35,059 bases of DNA. Origin: Chryseobacterium sp. 36-9 (GTDB lineage Bacteria > Bacteroidota > Bacteroidia > Flavobacteriales > Weeksellaceae). A program made the position numbers and the translations under genes. Location of the stretch: the NCBI GenBank assembly GCA_001898785.1, contig MKVE01000029.1:56415-91473 (forward strand), read 5' to 3'. The first letter of the stretch is position 1; the number at the start of each line of letters is the position of its first letter. Shown here one piece after another: positions 7,916-15,757 of this stretch. The notes beneath the pieces are model-generated. The model worked only from the letters and a program-made list of their open reading frames with translations. It ran no database searches and was not told the DNA's origin.

Positions 7916-9442
7916 TTGGAAAAAGAATACGACATACTTGTTATCGGAAGCGGTTTGGGAGGTCTTGTGTCTGCTCTAGTTTTGGCAAAAGAAGGTCTGA
8001 AAGTGTGTGTGTTAGAAAAAAACAACCAATATGGTGGTAACCTGCAGACTTTTTCCAGAAACAAGCTGATTTTTGATACAGGTGTCCACTATTTGGGCGG
8101 ACTTTCCAAAGGGCAAAATCTTAACCAATATTTCACATATCTCGGAATAATGGACGGACTGAACCTAAAAAAACTGGATGAAAACGGTTTTGATAAGATT
8201 ACTTTTGATAATGACGAGATAGAATATCCGCATTCCCAAGGTTACGATAATTTTGTAGAGCAACTCTCTGCAATTTTTCCGGATGAAAAAGAAAATTTGA
8301 AAAAATACATAGAAGAGATCCAAAACGTTTGTAACAAGTTTCCCCGATACAATCTTGTTGGTGAAGGGAAATATAACGATGATATTCTTTACATCAATGC
8401 TCAGGAATTTATAGAATCTGTTACTTCTAATAAAAAACTTCAGGCTGTTTTATCCGGTTCTAATTTTTTATATGCCGGGATTGCTCATAAAACGCCACTC
8501 TATGTCCATGCATTAACAGTTAACTCCTACATTCAGAGTTCTTACAAATGCATTAATGGAGGAAGTCAGATTTCAAAACTGATCATCAAGGAACTTCGTA
8601 ATCACGGGGCAGAAGTTTATAAACACTCAGAAGTTACAGAAATGATCTTCGACGACAATAATGTGCTGAAATCCGTAAAAACAAAAAATGGAAAAGAATT
8701 TTTTTCGAAAAAATTCATATCAAATATAGAAATCAGAACGACATTAGATTTAGCGGGACGGGATCGATTTAAAAAATCGTTTACCAATAGAGTTAATGAC
8801 TTCGTTCCCACAAGTTCTTGTTTCAGTATTTATATTGTTTTGAAGCCTCAATCCTTCAAGCATTTTAATTACAACTATTACCATTACAAGTCAGAAGATA
8901 AGGTTTGGAACGGCTCCAGCTATTCCAGGGAAAGCTGGCCGGAGTGTTATATGCTGTCATCTTGTTCTTCAAAAGATAACCCTGATTTTGCAGAGAGTCT
9001 TACCGCTATTACCTATATGGATTATGATGAGGTCAGGGAATGGGAAAAGACTTTTAATATAGTTGCAGACAAGCATGAAAGAGGACAGGAATATGAGGAT
9101 TTTAAGAAAAGAAAAGCTGAACAATTCATTGCTGAAATAGAAAAAAAATATCCTCATCTGCGATCTCATATTGTGGAGATTTATACTTCATCGCCATTAT
9201 CTTACAGGGATTATATTGGTGGTTACAAAGGAAATATGTACGGCTATGTAAAAGATTCCGGCAATCCTTTGAAAACGATCATCTCCCCAAAAACCAAGAT
9301 CAGTAATTTGTTCTTGACGGGACAAAGCATCAACATGCATGGAATTCTTGGTGTTACGATTGGCGCATTTGTTACATGTTCGGAAATTCTTGGAAAAGAA
9401 GTGATTGACGAAAGATTAATGAAAGTTTTAAATAAGAATTGA
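7916..9442 (+). CDS. FAD-dependent oxidoreductase, phytoene desaturase (CrtI)-like
   Basis: A 508-residue flavoprotein. The FAD-binding motif GSGLGG is at 11-16, followed by an acidic ribose-binding residue in VCVLEKNNQYGG. The C-terminal SNLFLTGQSINMHGILGVTIGAFV is the second FAD motif typical of CrtI/carotenoid isomerase-like amine oxidases. The start is TTG: an in-frame TAG at 7910-7912 closes the frame just upstream, and the Rossmann motif then sits at the usual distance. Expected role: desaturation, isomerisation or other oxidation of the polyene or its ring. Such genes are common in flexirubin clusters, but I do not know the exact reaction. The stop overlaps the next ATG. Confidence 0.87.
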   Translation: MEKEYDILVIGSGLGGLVSALVLAKEGLKVCVLEKNNQYGGNLQTFSRNKLIFDTGVHYLGGLSKGQNLNQYFTYLGIMDGLNLKKLDENGFDKITFDNDEIEYPHSQGYDNFVEQLSAIFPDEKENLKKYIEEIQNVCNKFPRYNLVGEGKYNDDILYINAQEFIESVTSNKKLQAVLSGSNFLYAGIAHKTPLYVHALTVNSYIQSSYKCINGGSQISKLIIKELRNHGAEVYKHSEVTEMIFDDNNVLKSVKTKNGKEFFSKKFISNIEIRTTLDLAGRDRFKKSFTNRVNDFVPTSSCFSIYIVLKPQSFKHFNYNYYHYKSEDKVWNGSSYSRESWPECYMLSSCSSKDNPDFAESLTAITYMDYDEVREWEKTFNIVADKHERGQEYEDFKKRKAEQFIAEIEKKYPHLRSHIVEIYTSSPLSYRDYIGGYKGNMYGYVKDSGNPLKTIISPKTKISNLFLTGQSINMHGILGVTIGAFVTCSEILGKEVIDERLMKVLNKN

Positions 9443-11103
9443 TGAAGAGAGTTTTACTTTACCTTTTATTGATTCTCAACATCACATCCTGCGGAATAAG
9501 AAAATCTATCAAACACATTCCCGATGTGAAACAATATTCCCTTGAAATTCCGAAAGTTAACAAGATCAACGATTCGACTTTTAGTTTTAATCAGAATTAT
9601 TTAACGAAAAATAAACAGCGGCTTTGGGAGCTCTATATCAAAGGAAATCCTTTGCAATTGGGCTATAATAATGGAGCTTTAACGCAAAATCTGATGCAGA
9701 AGCAGGAAGAGATTTTCTTTTCAAAAGTGGAAGGCTTTGTTCCGTCGAAGTTTAAGCAAAATTTATTACGTGGTTTTCTAAAGTGGTACAACCGAAAAAT
9801 GTACCTGAACGTTCGTGAAGATTATCAGGCAGAATTATACGGCTTATCTCAATATTCATCGGATAAATATGATTTTATTGCTCCGAAATTTTTAAGAAGC
9901 ATGTACCTGCACGGAGCGCATGATATTGGCCACGCAATGCAGGATTTAATGGTTGTGGGCTGTACTTCTCTTGCGGTCTGGAATGAAAATACGGAGGACG
10001 GAGATCTCCTGATCGGAAGGAATTTCGATTTTTACGTAGGCGATGATTTTTCTAAAAATAAATTGATCGAATTTGTAGAGCCGGACGAAGGAATTCCTTA
10101 CCTTTCCGTAAGCTGGCCGGGAATGATCGGTGTCGTTTCGGGAATGAATAAGGAAGGAATTACAGTTACCATCAATGCAGGAAAGTCTAAAATTCCGCTG
10201 ACGGCAAAAACACCAATTTCTTTGGTAACAAGAGAAATTTTACAATATGCAAAGAATATTGATGAAGCGATTGCCATTGCCAAAAAGCGAAAAGTTTTTG
10301 TCTCGGAATCGATTTTGGTGGGAAGCGCAAATGATAAGAATGCGGTGATTATTGAAGTGTCTCCGGATAATTTTGGAGTGTATAAAGTGGAAAATACCAG
10401 CCGTGTTTTTTGTACTAACCATTTCCAGTCGGATGCTTACAAAAATGACAAGAGAAATCAGAAACACATTGTAGAAAGCCATTCTGAGTACCGTTACGAA
10501 AAATTGCAGGAACTTTTACAGGAAAATAAAAAGCTTAATCCCGGGAAAATGGCAGCGATTTTAAGAGATAAATCAGGCTTGAAAGGAGAAAAGATCGGCT
10601 ATGGAAATGAGAAGGCGATCAATCAATTATTAGCGCATCATGCAGTGATTTTTTCACCTCAGAAAAAACTGGTTTGGGTTTCTTCGAATCCGTATCAGTT
10701 GGGAGAATTTGTCTGTTATGATCTTAATGAAATTTTTTCTGATAAAAGATTGAAAAACGGAGAGTTTGCAAAATCAAACTTAAACATAGCAAAAGATCCT
10801 TTCGTAGATTCTAAAGAATTTGAAAACTATGAAGAGTATAAATTTGCCAGCTCTGAGGTGAATCATGCAACTGATGATAAAGATGTAATGCTTACGGATG
10901 ATTTTCTGCCTTATTACCAATCTTTAAATCCTGATTTTTGGTTGGTGTATTATCAATCCGGAAAATATTATTTTAATAAAAAAGAATATTCCAAAGCAAA
11001 AATGGAATTCGAAAAAGCCTTAACCAAAGAAATTACAACGGTTCCGGATAAGGAAAATGTTGAAAAATATCTAAAGAAAACGAACAAAAAACTAAAGAAA
11101 TAA
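9442..11103 (+). CDS. C45-type (acyl-CoA:6-APA acyltransferase-like) lipoprotein hydrolase/acyltransferase
   Basis: A 553-residue predicted lipoprotein: signal peptide with lipobox ITSC (Cys17). Around residue 174, VVGCTSLAVW gives the N-terminal-nucleophile cysteine typical of the C45/AAT-like family, followed by DGDLLIGRNFDFYVGDD. Such proteins self-cleave before the Cys and then cut or transfer amide or ester bonds. The last 60 residues (YYQSGKYYFNKKEYSKAKMEFEKAL) resemble one TPR unit. I chose the ATG at 9442, which overlaps the previous TGA by one base; the TTG at 9439 gives only one extra residue. Inference: an envelope acyltransferase or esterase acting on the pigment ester. Substrate unknown. 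Confidence 0.82.
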   Translation: MKRVLLYLLLILNITSCGIRKSIKHIPDVKQYSLEIPKVNKINDSTFSFNQNYLTKNKQRLWELYIKGNPLQLGYNNGALTQNLMQKQEEIFFSKVEGFVPSKFKQNLLRGFLKWYNRKMYLNVREDYQAELYGLSQYSSDKYDFIAPKFLRSMYLHGAHDIGHAMQDLMVVGCTSLAVWNENTEDGDLLIGRNFDFYVGDDFSKNKLIEFVEPDEGIPYLSVSWPGMIGVVSGMNKEGITVTINAGKSKIPLTAKTPISLVTREILQYAKNIDEAIAIAKKRKVFVSESILVGSANDKNAVIIEVSPDNFGVYKVENTSRVFCTNHFQSDAYKNDKRNQKHIVESHSEYRYEKLQELLQENKKLNPGKMAAILRDKSGLKGEKIGYGNEKAINQLLAHHAVIFSPQKKLVWVSSNPYQLGEFVCYDLNEIFSDKRLKNGEFAKSNLNIAKDPFVDSKEFENYEEYKFASSEVNHATDDKDVMLTDDFLPYYQSLNPDFWLVYYQSGKYYFNKKEYSKAKMEFEKALTKEITTVPDKENVEKYLKKTNKKLKK

Positions 11104-11104
11104 T

Positions 11105-11494
11105 ATGAAGAAATTTTTAGCCCTGATTTTTATTTTTATATCACTATTTTCATTCGCGCAGGATAGGAAAATAGTAGGTTCTCAATTTATTACGACATTA
11201 TTTATTGATAAAAACATGGAGAAAGCGCATGCTCTTTTTGATGATTCGATCGGAAAACAGGTTGCCCCTGAAGATTTGAAATCATTGGAAGAACAGCTTG
11301 AAGGACAATTGGGAGAGCTCAAAAATATCCTTGATGTAAACAATGAAAAAGATACCTATTACTTTTATTCGGATTTTTCTAAAACGAAGTTAGATATTCA
11401 GATCACTTTTAATGATGCGAATAAAATTGTTGGATTTTACTTTGTTCCGCATAAGGTTTTTAAAAAAGAAGAAGATAAAACTGAGGTAAAATAA
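11105..11494 (+). CDS. Small secreted protein, DUF3887-like
   Basis: A 129-residue protein with signal peptide MKKFLALIFIFISLFSFAQ. The rest (FITTLFIDKNMEKAHALFDD followed by a leucine/glutamate helix and a beta-rich YYFYSDFSKTKLDIQITFND) resembles the DUF3887 fold, whose function is unknown. It is one base from the preceding gene's stop, so it is translated with it. Its own stop is 9 bp from the stop of the opposing glycosyltransferase, with no terminator visible between them. Confidence 0.7.
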   Translation: MKKFLALIFIFISLFSFAQDRKIVGSQFITTLFIDKNMEKAHALFDDSIGKQVAPEDLKSLEEQLEGQLGELKNILDVNNEKDTYYFYSDFSKTKLDIQITFNDANKIVGFYFVPHKVFKKEEDKTEVK

Positions 11495-11503
11495 GAGATC
11501 AGT

Positions 11504-12676
11504 CTAATTAACTTCCGGACTCACCTTATTCAGAAAAAGAAAAGTTGCAATACCGGAAATTGCAGACATCGTTGTTGCCAAAATAAAACTTCCGATCACA
11601 TATTGCAGAAGATTATTTTTCACGAGGTCAAAATTCAGTTCCTGGCTTAAAATGCTGCTGTCACCGTGAACAAAAGGAGCTCCCAAAAACAGCGAAGCTG
11701 CAATAATGAACGGAATAAAAGGCGGTAAGCTTACGTTGGAAGCAAAAAAAGCCAGCACTTTATTCAATTTAAAAAGGACGGCGAGAGAAATTACAATTAA
11801 TGTATGAAATCCCCAAAAAGGCGAAAAGCCGATGAAAACTCCCAGTGCAATGGAAAACGCTTTTGTGCGGTTGCTTCCGTCGCTTTCCAGAACATCTTCC
11901 TTTATGAATTTTCTAATGCTTTTTTTTTTGAAATTATTCACGAAGTTTCGCGGAATAATATAAAGCAAAGTGATGGTTACCAAGATGGTATTGAGAATGC
12001 TGATCCTCGTAAAATCTTTAAAAGGCCTGAAATGCGAAACCCTTTCCGCAGGATCATACAGAACTTTTATCGGAACATTCTTTACATGAACATGTCTCCA
12101 CGCTGTTCGTACGATAATTTCGATTTCGAACTCGAATTTCGGGGTGAAATATTTTTTCGGAATTCTGTGTAAAGGATATAATCGATAGCCTGATTGCGTA
12201 TCTTCAAGCTTAATTCCGGTCTCAAACCAGAACCAAAAATTAGAAAAACGGTTTCCAAAGCTGCTTTTCTTTGGAATTCCGTCCTGAGACATGTTTCGGT
12301 TTCCAATTAATAAAACATCTTCATTTTCATTAAGCAAAGCTTCTACAAAAACAGGAATATCATCTGGATAATGCTGTCCGTCGGAATCAATCGTTATCGC
12401 ATAGTTGTAGCCCAGTTCTTTTGCCTTTCTGAAGCCGATTTTCAAGCCGTTTCCTTTTCCTCTGTTCTCAGGTAAACTGATGACGTCAATTTGGGGATAT
12501 TGGCTTAAAATCTCCTTTGTGGAATCGGTAGAGCCGTCGTTGACAACAATGATATTTTCTGTGTATTCTAAAACACCGGCGATCACTCTTTTCAGAGTTT
12601 TTTCATTATTGTAAGTAGGAATTAAAACGCAGATCTTTTTTTCAGCGATTGCATTTTGTACTTCAGGCAGGGTCAT
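11504..12676 (-). CDS. Family 2 glycosyltransferase fused to a DUF2062 membrane domain
   Basis: A 390-residue two-part protein. Residues 14-230 are a GT2 domain: VLIPTYNNE, VVNDGSTDST (44-53) and the metal-binding DSDGQHYPDD (97-106), like dolichyl-phosphate mannosyltransferases. Residues 270-385 are DUF2062, with hydrophobic segments and the motif GVFIGFSPFWGFHTLI. Expected location is the inner-membrane face, with transfer from a nucleotide sugar. Glycosyltransferases of this type are found in aryl polyene and flexirubin clusters, but the acceptor is unknown. It is the last gene of the minus-strand series and starts 4 bp after the small exported protein ends. Confidence 0.87.
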   Translation of the reverse strand: MTLPEVQNAIAEKKICVLIPTYNNEKTLKRVIAGVLEYTENIIVVNDGSTDSTKEILSQYPQIDVISLPENRGKGNGLKIGFRKAKELGYNYAITIDSDGQHYPDDIPVFVEALLNENEDVLLIGNRNMSQDGIPKKSSFGNRFSNFWFWFETGIKLEDTQSGYRLYPLHRIPKKYFTPKFEFEIEIIVRTAWRHVHVKNVPIKVLYDPAERVSHFRPFKDFTRISILNTILVTITLLYIIPRNFVNNFKKKSIRKFIKEDVLESDGSNRTKAFSIALGVFIGFSPFWGFHTLIVISLAVLFKLNKVLAFFASNVSLPPFIPFIIAASLFLGAPFVHGDSSILSQELNFDLVKNNLLQYVIGSFILATTMSAISGIATFLFLNKVSPEVN

Positions 12677-12680
12677 TCGG

Positions 12681-13157
12681 TTATTTTAGTGAATTTTTTT
12701 CTGCTGCGGTCATCGTTTTAGACTGCATAGCAAATTTTCTGATATATGTTTTCAGTGCAGAATTTTGCTTTGAATAATTATTTAGAATAAAAGTTTTATC
12801 TTCTTTCAGGTTTTTATTATATCCCACAATTTTAGGAATATTTTCCTGAACGCTCATTCGGATCACTCTCAGTTCGGCATTGTTCGGATTACTTTTAATA
12901 ATCGCTTCAAGACTTGTTGCGCCGGATTTCACCAAAGCTTTTCTGTTGTTCTTGGTAATTTTGGCTTCCATGATCTTGGCTGCAGCTTTATAGCCCTGAA
13001 TTACAGCGTCTGACCCGGATGTTTTTTCCGTAATATTGATGAATTCTTCAGTATTTGCATTAGACGAATTGGCCTTTGCATAGCTTTCCCTCAAAGATTC
13101 AAGACCTGATTGGAAAAAAAGAATAAAAGCTGTTAAAAATGAAAAAATTAGCTTCAT
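12681..13157 (-). CDS. Small exported protein of unknown function
   Basis: 158 residues with a hydrophobic N-terminus (MKLIFSFLTAFILFFQSG) that is a likely signal peptide. The mature part is helical and lysine/asparagine rich. I recognise no domain. Its ATG overlaps the stop of the FabZ-like gene by 4 bases (ATGA), so translation is coupled. By position it is a conserved helper of the pigment pathway in the periplasm; this is inference. Confidence 0.72.
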   Translation of the reverse strand: MKLIFSFLTAFILFFQSGLESLRESYAKANSSNANTEEFINITEKTSGSDAVIQGYKAAAKIMEAKITKNNRKALVKSGATSLEAIIKSNPNNAELRVIRMSVQENIPKIVGYNKNLKEDKTFILNNYSKQNSALKTYIRKFAMQSKTMTAAEKNSLK

Positions 13158-13534
13158 TTTGCTGTTTTTTGGTAGTTAACTGACATTTTTAATGCAATAG
13201 TCTCGCCAAAAGACGTTGTATTTTTTACTTTCACTTCTTCTTCGGTCTGCGTGATATCGAGTTGCAGTTTCAGGTCCGGTGTTTCAAACGGATTGATGAT
13301 CGCCATAAATTTCACATTGGATGCCGTTTTTAAAAATAAAGGCGACCCTGTGAATTCTTCAGAAAGTTCTTTTACGATCTGCATCATGCAAACTCCCGGA
13401 GTAACAGGATTTCCAGGGAAATGTCCCTTGAAAATATCATGATCTTTATTAAGGGAAATGTTGGCAATATAACTTCCGTTTTCCGCCTGTTCGTATGATT
13501 GTAAAGTATAAAAATCTGTAAGAATGGTCTGCAT
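13154..13534 (-). CDS. FabZ-like hotdog 3-hydroxyacyl-ACP dehydratase
   Basis: A 126-residue hotdog protein with the FabZ core motif GHFPGNPVTPGVCMMQ (37-52). His38 corresponds to the catalytic His of FabZ. The glutamate normally found after PGVLxxE is Gln52 here, which may alter or weaken dehydration. Role by family: removal of water from 3-hydroxyacyl-ACP to make each new double bond. It lies one base after the LolB-like gene and overlaps the next gene by 4 bases. Two other hotdog proteins in the cluster may share or divide this work. Confidence 0.82.
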   Translation of the reverse strand: MQTILTDFYTLQSYEQAENGSYIANISLNKDHDIFKGHFPGNPVTPGVCMMQIVKELSEEFTGSPLFLKTASNVKFMAIINPFETPDLKLQLDITQTEEEVKVKNTTSFGETIALKMSVNYQKTAK

Positions 13535-13535
13535 G

Positions 13536-14171
13536 TTATTCTGTTTCAGTTATTTGAAATAGTTTTATGTTGATCTTGAAATCTTTGTGTTGAAGATCAA
13601 TACTATCCGCGAAGATATGTTTTTTTGCATCAAAAGTAAAATCGATTTTTTCCTTATTATTTTTCGTGTAAATGATTTGTTTCAATAAACCATTTTCTTT
13701 GTTAAAGAATAAATAATAGATTTTTTTATCAACTTTAGAAAGATAAATTTTCGAATTCTCATTTTCAAAGCTTTCAGTCACAGGATATTCTCTTTTTAAA
13801 AGCTGCTGGAAGTCGTTCTTTAAAAAGTTGATGACGATTTTTTTGTCTAAATCAGGAAGAACATAGTTCAGCTTAAAATTATTATCCGAAATTTCAAAAT
13901 CGATTAATTTATTTCCGAAATCTGAAGTGAGGACAACACGATGCGCCGTTTCGTTAATTTTTTTTAATATCAAAATTCCGCTGACATGATTTTTATAAAT
14001 ATCCATCTGACATTTATAAACATAATCTTCACTGGAAGAAAAATATAAATTTTCAACCGTTTTTTCAGAATTGGAAACAGGTTTTACATCCGTTAATTTG
14101 TATGTCTTACATGAAACGAACAGTAAGAAAATCAGGCTATAAACTGAATTCTGAAGCAGCAATCGGCGCAT
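13536..14171 (-). CDS. Lipoprotein of unknown function, LolB-like by position and build
   Basis: About 211 residues starting MRRLLLQNSVYSLIFLLFVSC, with lipobox FVSC. I chose the ATG at 14171 because it puts a proper lipoprotein signal at the N-terminus; an earlier ATG at 14210 adds 13 charged residues. The start lies inside the end of the LolA-like gene (35-bp overlap). The body is beta-rich with alternating hydrophobic residues, consistent with an outer-membrane lipoprotein partner of a LolA-type carrier. I cannot identify a named family with confidence. Confidence 0.75.
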   Translation of the reverse strand: MRRLLLQNSVYSLIFLLFVSCKTYKLTDVKPVSNSEKTVENLYFSSSEDYVYKCQMDIYKNHVSGILILKKINETAHRVVLTSDFGNKLIDFEISDNNFKLNYVLPDLDKKIVINFLKNDFQQLLKREYPVTESFENENSKIYLSKVDKKIYYLFFNKENGLLKQIIYTKNNKEKIDFTFDAKKHIFADSIDLQHKDFKINIKLFQITETE

Positions 14172-14763
14172 TGATTTTGGTGTTTTTGAAAACAATATTC
14201 GTCGTGTCACCTGAAGCTTCCGTCATGTTCACCTGCGAAACGGTTGATTGTCCTTTCGGAAAACTCAATTCTATCTGTTTAATGTATTTCAGCAATTGAG
14301 CCGATTTCGGGGTAAATTTTGCAATGTTGAAATTGGCATTTTTCAGATACGTAACAGAAAATTCAGGATCATTAAACATTTGTCCGTTTGAGCTTCCGAC
14401 AATAAGTTTATTGATTTTCTCAAAAGTTTTACTCTTCGCGTCCACCGAAGATTTTTTCCCCTGATCGTTGATGAAAATTTTATTATCCTTGAAAACAATG
14501 CTGTATTGATAAGGTTTCGTATACTTCCAGCTCAGCATATTCGGAGTTTTTAAAGACATTTTCCCGTACGTTACGATGCTTTTATCCAGAAAATCCATTT
14601 TTTTGGTTTGGGTAAAATCTGCCTGTAAGGTTTTTATTTCTTTGGTTTCCGACGAAACTTTAGTTACAAATGCTTTTGCTTCCGCTCCTGACATTGCTGT
14701 GTTTTGAGCAAGGACAAAAGTCGAAATTAATAAAAGAGTGCTTAAAGCTATATTTTTAATCAT
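14137..14763 (-). CDS. LolA-like outer membrane lipoprotein carrier family protein
   Basis: 208 residues with a signal peptide ending about AQN (residues 1-20). The pattern LQADFTQTKKMDFLDKSIVTYGKMSLKTPNMLSWKYTKPYQYSIVFKDNKIFIND is characteristic of LolA-type proteins. These are periplasmic half-barrels that carry lipidated cargo between membranes. LolA homologues are standard in aryl polyene clusters, where they are thought to help move the lipid-like product to the outer membrane. It follows a palindromic repeat spacer and is followed by the overlapping lipoprotein gene. Confidence 0.87.
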   Translation of the reverse strand: MIKNIALSTLLLISTFVLAQNTAMSGAEAKAFVTKVSSETKEIKTLQADFTQTKKMDFLDKSIVTYGKMSLKTPNMLSWKYTKPYQYSIVFKDNKIFINDQGKKSSVDAKSKTFEKINKLIVGSSNGQMFNDPEFSVTYLKNANFNIAKFTPKSAQLLKYIKQIELSFPKGQSTVSQVNMTEASGDTTNIVFKNTKINAPIAASEFSL

Positions 14764-14784
14764 TGTTTAACGTCTTTTAAATTT

Positions 14785-14878
14785 AACCACAAGGATGACA
14801 AGGGTTTCACAAAGGACACTATTAAAGAATATTTAATAATTCTTGTGTTCCTGGTGAAATCCTTGTGGACTTAGTGGC
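14785..14878. repeat. Imperfect inverted repeat with CCACAAGG-type arms
   Basis: The spacer between the deacetylase and the LolA-like gene holds a left arm beginning TTAACCACAAGG near 14783 and a right arm CCTTGTGGACTTAGTGG near 14861-14877. They pair over most of about 40 bp around an A/T centre. The right arm runs into the last codons and stop of the deacetylase gene. A second, more diverged copy is at 25277-25404. Confidence 0.6.
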
Positions 14879-15614
14879 TTTCAAATTTATCAATTGTAAA
14901 AGTTGAATAATTTTTATCCTTCAAAAATACTAATAAATCTACCAAAACATTATACGTTTTTTCCGAAGTGTCATGAAGCAAAATGATGCTCCCTTTTTTC
15001 AATCCTTTGGTGACTTTTTGGTAAATTTTTTTCTTATCTTCTTTAATGGTATCGAGAGAACGGACATTCCAGCCAATGCTTTTTTTGTGAGTTTTTTTGA
15101 TGGCTTTAGCAATATTCGGATTGGTAACTCCAAAAGGCGGTCGATATAAATTGGTCTTTAAGTTTCCAATTTTCAACATCACTTCATCACATTTTTCAAT
15201 CTCTTCAACCATTTTTGAAGTCGATAAAAAACCGGTATTGTTGGAATGTGACAGTGTATGATTACCAATCGTATGTCCTTCTGCAATAATTCTTTGAAAT
15301 GTTTCGGGATATTTTTCAATCTGTTTTCCGATACAGAAAAAGGTCGCTTTTACGTTATTTTCTTTCAACAGATCTAAAAATTTCGGAGTGAATTCGGTTG
15401 GTCCATCATCAAAAGTCAAAGCCACTTCCTTTATTTTCGTTCTTTTATGAGTAATGCTGTTAACGAAATATCCCAATTCAATATCGAAAGAGCTCCAAAC
15501 AACAACCGCAGAAAACAATAAAATACAAAACAAATACACCCAAAAAGTCCCGTGAAACGCATAAATAAAAACGTTACAGAAGAGATAAAATAGAATGAAT
15601 GGATAATGTTTCAT
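14871..15614 (-). CDS. Polysaccharide deacetylase (NodB/CE4) family protein
   Basis: 247 residues from the ATG at 15614 (MKHYPFILFYLF); an ATG at 15650 would add 12 polar residues ahead of the membrane segment. The N-terminus has hydrophobic stretches to about residue 42. The CE4 metal and catalytic motifs are TFDDGP (67-72, Asp69/Asp70), HTLSH (119-123), RPPFG and LLHD near the end. Members remove acetyl groups from N-acetylated sugars and use a divalent metal. It is a frequent flexirubin-cluster gene, but its substrate there is unclear. The last codons (Ser-His-stop) lie in an arm of the adjoining palindromic repeat. Confidence 0.88.
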   Translation of the reverse strand: MKHYPFILFYLFCNVFIYAFHGTFWVYLFCILLFSAVVVWSSFDIELGYFVNSITHKRTKIKEVALTFDDGPTEFTPKFLDLLKENNVKATFFCIGKQIEKYPETFQRIIAEGHTIGNHTLSHSNNTGFLSTSKMVEEIEKCDEVMLKIGNLKTNLYRPPFGVTNPNIAKAIKKTHKKSIGWNVRSLDTIKEDKKKIYQKVTKGLKKGSIILLHDTSEKTYNVLVDLLVFLKDKNYSTFTIDKFESH

Positions 15615-15666
15615 CTTTATTGTTTTTGGATTTGGTTTAAAAATATCCACAATTTTATATGCGCAA

Positions 15667-15742
15667 TGTCATTCTGAATGGAGCAAAGCTAAATGAAGAA
15701 TCTAAAATATAATATAGAGATTCTTCCTTCGTCAGAATGACA
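15667..15742. repeat. GTCATTCTGA-type palindromic repeat
   Basis: A 76-bp palindromic element in the spacer between the deacetylase and the chain-length factor. Outer arms TGTCATTCTGA (15667-15677) and TCAGAATGACA (15732-15742) are perfect inverted repeats. Inner arms GAAGAATCT (15695-15703) and AGATTCTTC (15718-15726) are too. This is the palindromic repeat I recall as widespread in Bacteroidota genomes. A partial copy lies inside the coding region at 20736-20758. Confidence 0.8.
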
Positions 15743-15757
15743 AACTTGCGTTAAAAA

